Below are positions 1-4,316 of a stretch of 5,815 bases of DNA, in pieces. The stretch is from Clostridiales bacterium. GTDB lineage: Bacteria > Bacillota > Clostridia > Oscillospirales > Oscillospiraceae. Under the pieces are notes generated by a model, which worked only from the letters and a program-made list of their open reading frames with translations, was not told the origin of the DNA and searched no databases. Each line of letters opens with the position of its first letter. The first letter of the stretch is position 1. The DNA lies in the NCBI GenBank assembly GCA_012728025.1, contig JAAYFX010000193.1, positions 1-5,815 on the forward strand, given 5' to 3'. Made by a program: the position numbers and the translations under genes.

Positions 1-36
1 CCTGTGCGCCATCCTATAATGAGAGTGGGGGCGTAG
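1..36 (+). CDS. fliW: FliW flagellar assembly factor, C-terminal fragment
   Basis: Only the last 11 codons are visible, reading PVRHPIMRVGA followed by TAG at 34-36. The PVRHPI segment resembles the (Y)(S/P)(V/L)R(H/Y)P(I/L) ending that I recall for FliW proteins, and the frame stops two bases before csrA, which is the usual fliW-csrA order in Bacillota. FliW binds both flagellin and CsrA, so that free flagellin titrates FliW and lets CsrA repress flagellin translation. The call rests on a very short match plus gene order; the rest of the gene lies to the left of the window. Confidence 0.6.
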   Translation, partial: PVRHPIMRVGA

Positions 37-38
37 AT

Positions 39-305
39 ATGTTGGTGATTTCAAGGAAGCAAAATGAATCTATAATAATTGAACCGGAAAACGGCGGGGA
101 GCTTATTGAAATTCAAATTCTTTCAAGTGATAATCAGGTGAAGCTGGGTATATCGGCCCCCCCCGCTTGTAAAATTTGGCGCAAGGAACTTTATAACACC
201 GTACAGTCAAACAGGACGGCAACGAAGGCGGCGCCCCACGACACGCTGAAGGGGCTTGCCCTTCGGATGACGGGGGAGGGAGGAAAGGGAAGCGATGAGC
301 AATAA
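39..305 (+). CDS. csrA: CsrA, carbon storage / flagellin translational regulator
   Basis: CsrA is a small dimeric RNA-binding protein that blocks ribosome access at GGA motifs; in Bacillota its main known target is the flagellin mRNA, and FliW is its antagonist. The start MLVISRKQNESIII matches the family opening, followed by IEIQILSSDNQVKLGISAP (about residues 23-41) and IWRKELY (46-52), which keeps the arginine of the conserved R-x-E RNA-binding element (R48). Trp replaces the usual His before that Arg, and Cys stands at the usual Val/Ile position. The helix after it (NTVQSNRTA) resembles the FliW-contacting part of Bacillus CsrA. At 88 residues it is longer than the usual 60-75, with a basic then Gly/Glu-rich tail. 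A G-rich stretch (GAGAGTGGGGG, 21-31) is the likely ribosome site. It follows fliW by 2 bases and overlaps the next gene by 11 bases, which suggests translational coupling. Confidence 0.93.
   Translation: MLVISRKQNESIIIEPENGGELIEIQILSSDNQVKLGISAPPACKIWRKELYNTVQSNRTATKAAPHDTLKGLALRMTGEGGKGSDEQ
248..264 (+). promoter_or_regulatory. Hairpin near the csrA 3' end
   Basis: GAAGGG (248-253) pairs with CCCTTC (259-264) around a five-base loop, and the stem can extend to 246-266 with one G-T pair. No T-run follows, so it does not look like a terminator. It sits just upstream of the ribosome site of the chaperone-like gene and could affect the translation or processing of that message. The pairing is visible; the role is a guess. 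Confidence 0.3.
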
Positions 306-768
306 GCCTGAAATTCTCGAACTTCTGACAAAAAAGAAAGACTTGTTTTTTGAAATAGAGGACTTGACCGAAAAGATGAAATACGCTCCGGTAGAGGAAC
401 TTTCCGATATTTTTGAGGCACGGGGAAAGGTGCTTTCCCTTGTTGGAGAGATAGACAACGAGATAAGGGAGCTTTCCTATGAGGATAAGGCTTTAAAAAG
501 CCTTTTAAACAACAGCTCAAGCCCTGAGGGACTCTCAGGTATGGCGGCGGATATTTATAAAGCCTCCCTTTCGGTTAAAGCAGTGGCAAACAGGGTTTTA
601 AACAGTGAGCCAGAGCTTATGAGCCGCATAGAAGATGAAAAACAGAAAATTTTAAGCCGTATTGAGGAGATGAACTCAAGCTCCCACTCGGTTGCTGGAA
701 GCTATATGAAATCTGTCCAAACGGGCATTACGCAAACACCCTTCACAACAGGGGAAAAATCAATTTGA
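295..768 (+). CDS. Putative flagellar export chaperone, FlgN/FliT-like
   Basis: This 157-residue, cytoplasmic-looking protein has no signal peptide or membrane segment. Residues 1-65 are strongly helical and charged with heptad-like leucines (EILELLTKKKDLFFEIEDL and onward), a middle part (about 70-105) is Ser/Ala-rich, and a second helix runs at 105-130 (ELMSRIEDEKQKILSRIEEM). The C-terminus is polar (GSYMKSVQTGITQTPFTTGEKSI). Length, all-helical build and place between csrA and fliD fit the FlgN/FliT type of substrate chaperone, which binds hook-junction or cap proteins before export. This is inference from shape and context; I do not recognise a diagnostic motif. The ATG at 295 has a strong purine-rich site (GGGAGGAAAGG, about 278-288) inside the csrA end. 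A FliT-like partner for FliD is an alternative to a FlgN-like partner for FlgK/FlgL. Confidence 0.6.
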   Translation: MSNKPEILELLTKKKDLFFEIEDLTEKMKYAPVEELSDIFEARGKVLSLVGEIDNEIRELSYEDKALKSLLNNSSSPEGLSGMAADIYKASLSVKAVANRVLNSEPELMSRIEDEKQKILSRIEEMNSSSHSVAGSYMKSVQTGITQTPFTTGEKSI

Positions 769-832
769 AATTTCGGCGGCAACATTAGCCTTAAGTATAA
801 ATGCCTTACAGAAAAAAGTCAGGCACTGCGAA

Positions 833-848
833 GGTCAGAGTTTTGACC
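833..848 (+). promoter_or_regulatory. Small hairpin in the fliD leader
   Basis: GGTCA (833-837) pairs with TGACC (844-848) across a six-base loop, ending four bases before the fliD ribosome site. The 98-base gap 769-866 before fliD is otherwise without a gene, and I could not find a convincing sigma-A or sigma-28 (sigma-D) promoter in it. A role in fliD translation is possible but unproven. Confidence 0.3.
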
Positions 849-851
849 GGA

Positions 852-860
852 GAAAGGGGA
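852..860 (+). promoter_or_regulatory. Ribosome binding site that fixes the fliD start
   Basis: GAAAGGGGA lies six bases before the ATG at 867. The reading frame stays open back to an ATG at 801, but that upstream ATG has no comparable purine-rich site. The extra 22 residues it would add (beginning MPYRKKSG) are basic and unlike a FliD N-terminus, so 867 is the better start. Confidence 0.75.
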
Positions 861-866
861 ATTTTT

Positions 867-2822
867 ATGAATAACATTAGTTCTTCCAACTATTATAATG
901 TAAGCTCCAGCTCCAACACAAACATCTCAATGGCAGGCTTGGTTTCTGGTATGGACACCGAGAAAATGGTCACCCAGATGCTAAGCGGAACTCAGTCGAA
1001 AATCGATAAACTGAACCAACAGAAGCAGCAAATCAACTGGAAAACAGAGATTTATCAGGACATAGTCTCAAGTATAAACAATTTCCGCAACACCTACTTC
1101 GACTCCAGCTATGGTGCAAGCGCCGTCAATAACTTGGCGAATAAAAACTTTTTTAACACCATGGCATCAGCTATAACCAGTGGTGACTCTGTGCGCATTG
1201 TAAGCACCACAACTGAGGCCCAGCCACGGGACATGAGCATCAAGGTTAATCAACTGGCCACGGCGGCTCAGCTTAAATCTACCCAGAAAATGAGCGGCGA
1301 CCAGTCTATCACAGGCGGGAGCATTAACGCTGACAAAATTGAAAAACTGCTATCCGCCGAGGGCGGACAATACAGCTTTGACCTAAGCCTTGACGGGGTG
1401 AGCAAAGCTATAACGCTTACAGCTGAAGATTTTAACGGCAAAGACATAAATGAGGAGAACATTGCCGAAGCCATTAAAGATAAGGTTAAGCAGGCTTTTG
1501 GCGACTATATCAAAGTAGATACCACAGATAACAAGCTTAAGTTTTCCATAAATATCACCGATGATGACGGCAACATAGAAGCAGGGCACGAGATGCGCAT
1601 CACAGGCATCACTACGGATGCCATCGGCATTAAAGCGGGTTCATCCTCCCATGTATCCATGATGGATACTTTGGGCAGCCTTTCCGGTGTTACGGGGGAT
1701 ACCTTTGAGTTTAGTATCAACGGTGAAAACTTCAGCTTTGATAAGGACACCAGCATCAGTAAAATGATGAGCACCATAAACTCCAGCAAGGCCGGTGTGA
1801 AGCTTACATATTCAAGCATAACGGACACATTTTCCATGGAAGCCACCAATACGGGCAGCCGCTACGGCATTGAGATTACCCAGACTCAGGGAGACGTTTT
1901 AAGCCGCATATTCGGAGAAAGTGTTATCTCTGCCCCAGCAGAGGACGGAACTGCCGGAAGCCTTAATCAAGCGGCAGTCACCAGCGGTAAAGATGTCCTT
2001 CTTGAAATCGACGGCGTTTCCACCTCCCGCAGCAGCAACACCTTTACTATCGACGGAATAACCATGTCGGCGGTTAAGGTTAGTACCGAGGAAACAAAAA
2101 TCGGCACACAGCGTGATGTGGACAGTATTGTAGACGGCATTAAAGCCTTTGTAAACGACTATAATGCCATGATGACGAAGCTTACTGAGCTGACCAGTGA
2201 AAAGGCGGAATATAAAAACTATCCACCCCTCACCGAAGCTCAAAAAGCGGAAATGACCCCCACTCAGGTGGAGCTTTGGGAAAAGAATGCAAAGCTTGGT
2301 CTTGTACGCAATGACCCAGACATTACAAACTTTATGGAAGCTATGAAGAGAATCCCCTATTCCATAGCCTCAAAATCCGGTATAGGCCTTTTCAGTATCG
2401 GCATAGATACAAAACCTTGGGACAAAACCGGAGCGCTGGAAATTGACGAAGCCGCACTTCGCAGCGCAATTGAAAGCAACCCTGATACGGTTATCGACCT
2501 ATTTACAGATAAAAGCTCGGATTCTGCCGTTAAGGGTATTGCAGCACAAATGGCAGAGGTCAGCGATTATGCCGCAAAAACCAGTGCGGGAAGCCCCGGT
2601 ACTCTCGTGCGTTTGGCAGGAGCAAAAAACTACATTACTTTTGAAAAAAACAACGACTTGTATTACGACCTTATGAACATTAACGACCGTTTAAATCAGC
2701 TTCAAAGCCGCTATCAGCAGGAGAGAACACGTTACATGAACCAGTTTACCCAGATGGAAAAAATCATGGCAAACTTCTCCACCCAGAGCGGTATGCTTCT
2801 CCAACAGTTTGGCGGATATTAA
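867..2822 (+). CDS. fliD: FliD, flagellar filament cap (hook-associated protein 2)
   Basis: FliD forms the ring at the filament tip under which exported flagellin folds and inserts. From the ATG at 867 it has 651 residues. The FliD_N region is clear: NISMAGLVSGMDTEKMVTQML at 19-39, then a coiled coil (SKIDKLNQQKQQINWKTEIY, about 44-63). Middle domains follow, including two beta-helix-beta units at about 167-237 and 278-338; the second, with TINSSKAGVKLTYSS, looks like a flagellin IN motif. The FliD_C region starts near 415 with VDGIKAFVNDYNAMM, then the conserved PLTEAQKAEM and LWEKNAKLGLVRND segments. The last coiled coil ends in ANFSTQSGMLLQQFG, the usual FliD ending. It is longer than Bacillus FliD (about 500) because of the enlarged middle, which is common in Clostridia. 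FliS follows after 24 bases. Confidence 0.95.
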   Translation: MNNISSSNYYNVSSSSNTNISMAGLVSGMDTEKMVTQMLSGTQSKIDKLNQQKQQINWKTEIYQDIVSSINNFRNTYFDSSYGASAVNNLANKNFFNTMASAITSGDSVRIVSTTTEAQPRDMSIKVNQLATAAQLKSTQKMSGDQSITGGSINADKIEKLLSAEGGQYSFDLSLDGVSKAITLTAEDFNGKDINEENIAEAIKDKVKQAFGDYIKVDTTDNKLKFSINITDDDGNIEAGHEMRITGITTDAIGIKAGSSSHVSMMDTLGSLSGVTGDTFEFSINGENFSFDKDTSISKMMSTINSSKAGVKLTYSSITDTFSMEATNTGSRYGIEITQTQGDVLSRIFGESVISAPAEDGTAGSLNQAAVTSGKDVLLEIDGVSTSRSSNTFTIDGITMSAVKVSTEETKIGTQRDVDSIVDGIKAFVNDYNAMMTKLTELTSEKAEYKNYPPLTEAQKAEMTPTQVELWEKNAKLGLVRNDPDITNFMEAMKRIPYSIASKSGIGLFSIGIDTKPWDKTGALEIDEAALRSAIESNPDTVIDLFTDKSSDSAVKGIAAQMAEVSDYAAKTSAGSPGTLVRLAGAKNYITFEKNNDLYYDLMNINDRLNQLQSRYQQERTRYMNQFTQMEKIMANFSTQSGMLLQQFGGY

Positions 2823-2846
2823 AGCAAAAGGTAGTGGTGATACGAT

Positions 2847-3215
2847 ATGAATGCAAACCCTTACAAGGCATATAAACAACAGTCCGTCATGACTATGACT
2901 CCGGGGCAGGTGCTTCTGGCTGTCTATGACGAGATGATAAAGCAAATTAACATTGCTAAACTTGGATTTGAGGATAACAATCTACCCCTCATTAATAACA
3001 GCCTGCAAAAATCTCAGACAATTTTAAGAGAATTGCAAAACACTCTCAACTTTGATTATGAGGTTTCCGGTGGGCTTAACGACCTTTATGATTTTTTTCA
3101 TTCAGTTTTAAGGGAAGTAAATATCAAAAAAAGCCCTGAAAGGCTTGACGAAGTTTTGCAAATGGTGGTAGAATTAAGAGACGCCTTCTCTCAGGCGGAA
3201 AAGCAAACAAGATAA
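2847..3215 (+). CDS. fliS: FliS, flagellin export chaperone
   Basis: FliS is a small four-helix cytoplasmic protein that wraps the C-terminal helix of flagellin, stops early polymerisation, and delivers it to the export gate. The 122-residue product opens with NPYKAYKQQSVMTMTPGQVLLAVYDEMIKQINIAK, matching the family pattern Y..Y....V.T.(S/T)P..(L/V)L...YD...K....A. Helices continue through NNSLQKSQTILRELQNTLNFDYEVSGGLNDLYDFFHSVL, with the family's 'L...LN...G..a..L..LY.y....L' spacing, and a last helix at 98-117. Length is slightly below the usual 125-135. It follows fliD by 24 bases with a weak site (AAAAGG, 2826-2831), as expected for the standard fliD-fliS pair. Confidence 0.94.
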   Translation: MNANPYKAYKQQSVMTMTPGQVLLAVYDEMIKQINIAKLGFEDNNLPLINNSLQKSQTILRELQNTLNFDYEVSGGLNDLYDFFHSVLREVNIKKSPERLDEVLQMVVELRDAFSQAEKQTR

Positions 3216-3264
3216 GCGGCGTTAAAACAGCCGCAAAAGCTGCCCTCAGGGTTTACGGCGGCAG
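3216..3264 (+). promoter_or_regulatory. Two hairpins between fliS and flgB
   Basis: GCGGC (3216-3220) pairs with GCCGC (3230-3234) directly after the fliS stop, and CTGCC (3240-3244) pairs with GGCAG (3260-3264). No T-run follows either stem, so neither looks like an intrinsic terminator. They could mark an RNA processing point or set relative expression of the filament genes and the rod genes. The base pairing is seen; the function is inferred. Confidence 0.3.
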
Positions 3265-3285
3265 ACAGGCAGGAGGGAAAAGCCT

Positions 3286-3648
3286 ATGTTTTATAACTCA
3301 AGCTCCTTTAAGGCTCTTGAAGCGGGGGTTCAGCTATCATGGCTGCAGCAGCAGATAAACACCCAAAACCTTGCAAATATCGAAACACCCAACTATAAGG
3401 CAAAGAGTCTTTCCTTCGACGCTGTTTTGTCTGAGGTTCAAAACACCAACGGAAATCCAGAGATTAAGCGCATAGACGCAAGCATAAACACCAGTGATGC
3501 CATTTCAAAAAGGGGAGACGGCAACAATGTGGATTTAGATGCAGAGCAGCTTTCCCTTTATAAATCTTATGTCAACTACACCATGCTTTTAGACAAGATA
3601 AAAAACCAGTTCGATAACTACAACAGCGTTTTAGGCGCTAATATGTAG
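3286..3648 (+). CDS. flgB: FlgB, flagellar proximal rod protein
   Basis: FlgB is a proximal rod subunit of the basal body, exported through the flagellar type III system and placed between the MS-ring/FliE and the other rod proteins. The 120-residue product has the rod N-terminal signature at about 20-40 (QQQINTQNLANIETPNYKAKSL), the family's N-x-AN-x-x-TP-x-YK motif. The C-terminal region DGNNVDLDAEQLSLYKSYVNYTMLLDKIKNQF (about 78-109) matches the FlgB 'DGNNVD.D.E' segment and terminal helix. It has a strong ribosome site (AGGAGGG, 3271-3277) eight bases before the ATG, and flgC follows after 23 bases. Length is a little short of the usual 125-140. It is probably co-transcribed with fliS, 70 bases upstream. 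Confidence 0.93.
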   Translation: MFYNSSSFKALEAGVQLSWLQQQINTQNLANIETPNYKAKSLSFDAVLSEVQNTNGNPEIKRIDASINTSDAISKRGDGNNVDLDAEQLSLYKSYVNYTMLLDKIKNQFDNYNSVLGANM

Positions 3649-3671
3649 CCTTACAGACTAAGGAGGCGGTT

Positions 3672-4089
3672 ATGTCTTTTATCTCATCTCTTGATATTGT
3701 CGGCTCGGCGCTTACAGCAGAGCGCTTTCGGGCTGATATTATAGCGCAGAATATGGCCAACGCAAAAACAACCGTCACTTCCGCAGGGGAGCCATACCGT
3801 CGCCAGCAGGTGATTTTTCAGGAAATCCCCCTCACCTTTGATGAGGAGCTTGATAAGGCCAAGGGCGGCGTACGGCTTACTCAGGTGGTGGAAAGCCAGA
3901 GGGACTTTCTTCCTGTGTATGACCCCAGCCATCCTCAGGCCGACGAGGAGGGCTATGTTATGTATCCCAATGTGGGACACCACGGAGGAAATGGTTGACC
4001 TTATGGCCGCTAGCAACGCCTATGAGGCAAACCTTACGGCTTTGTCTGTTATTAAGGCTATGATTAACAAAACCTTGGAATTAAAATAA
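3672..4089 (+). pseudogene. flgC: FlgC, flagellar rod protein, interrupted by a one-base frameshift
   Basis: FlgC is a rod subunit of the basal body. The first frame reads FlgC normally from MSFISSLDIVGSALTAERFRAD through NMANAKTTVTSAGEPYRRQQVIFQE (N-x-AN-x-x-TT motif, about 28-52) to DEEGYVMYPNV, then loses homology and stops at 3996-3998 after 108 residues. The missing ending DTTEEMVDLMAASNAYEANLTALSVIKAMINKTLELK is present in the +1 frame up to TAA at 4087-4089. Removing one G from the GGG at 3974-3976 joins the parts into a 138-residue protein of normal FlgC length. As written, the product lacks the C-terminal helix that packs in the rod. A perfect site (TAAGGAGG, 3659-3666) precedes the ATG. 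The clean, undecayed second half points to a sequencing error or a very recent mutation. Confidence 0.9.
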
Positions 4090-4168
4090 GTCTTTCGTTC
4101 TATTTCTATGCAAAGTTTTTTCTAAAGGAAGTGCGCACAGTGTGAAACCGAAGGGAAAAACGTTAAAT
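4090..4168. other. Non-coding start of the convergent gap
   Basis: No gene is visible here. There is an 8-base palindrome GTGCGCAC (4131-4138) overlapping the inverted repeat CACAGTGTG (4136-4144), preceded by AAAGGAA. In most Bacillota flagellar clusters fliE would follow flgC, but no FliE-like frame starts in this stretch. Confidence 0.5.
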
Positions 4169-4207
4169 ACTAAAAGCTCCGGGAATTTACTTCTCGGAGC
4201 TTTTAGT
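4169..4207 (+). terminator. Long hairpin terminator after flgC
   Basis: The segment 4169-4185 pairs with 4191-4207 around the loop TTTAC. The core is a perfect 12-base stem (CTAAAAGCTCCG with CGGAGCTTTTAG), extended inward by four pairs, one of them G-T. A TTTT run lies in the 3' arm and AAAA in the 5' arm, so it could act in either direction. It lies 80 bases after the flgC stop and probably ends the rightward operon. Confidence 0.7.
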
Positions 4208-4211
4208 TTAC

Positions 4212-4229
4212 ATCGCCCCACAGGGCGAT
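4212..4229 (+). other. Perfect 7-bp hairpin
   Basis: ATCGCCC (4212-4218) and GGGCGAT (4223-4229) flank a CACA loop, directly after the long hairpin. No T-run follows. A second, imperfect hairpin occupies 4241-4266 (GGAAAGAAAGC with GCTTTTCTTCC, loop AAAC). Both may help shape or protect the 3' end of the operon message; their role is unknown. Confidence 0.4.
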
Positions 4230-4268
4230 AATCTTAATCCGGAAAGAAAGCAAACGCTTTTCTTCCAA

Positions 4269-4298
4269 TAAAAAAAGACCACGAGGGGTCTTTTTTTA
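4269..4298. terminator. Two-way intrinsic terminator between convergent genes
   Basis: AAAAAAAGACC (4270-4280) pairs with GGTCTTTTTTT (4287-4297) around a six-base loop, with one more T-A pair outside. Each strand therefore reads a stem followed by seven T residues. On the minus strand it comes 18 bases after the flagellin stop codon, and on the plus strand it backs up the hairpin after flgC. This arrangement is typical where two transcripts meet head-on. Confidence 0.88.
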
Positions 4299-4316
4299 TG
4301 TGTTGAAAGATGAAGC

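Noticed and set aside
15..20. TATAAT, a possible -10 box before csrA
   Set aside because: It lies in the fliW coding end, no matching -35 can be seen in the few upstream bases, and fliW-csrA normally share a transcript.
191..520. Minus-strand open frame across csrA and the chaperone-like gene
   Set aside because: It overlaps two better supported genes on the other strand and looks like no known protein.
801..866. Upstream in-frame ATG for fliD adding 22 residues
   Set aside because: It lacks a good ribosome site and the added residues do not resemble a FliD N-terminus, whereas the ATG at 867 has GAAAGGGGA at proper spacing.
4142..4231. 29-codon GTG-start open frame after flgC
   Set aside because: It runs through the terminator hairpins, does not resemble FliE, and its ribosome site spacing is poor.
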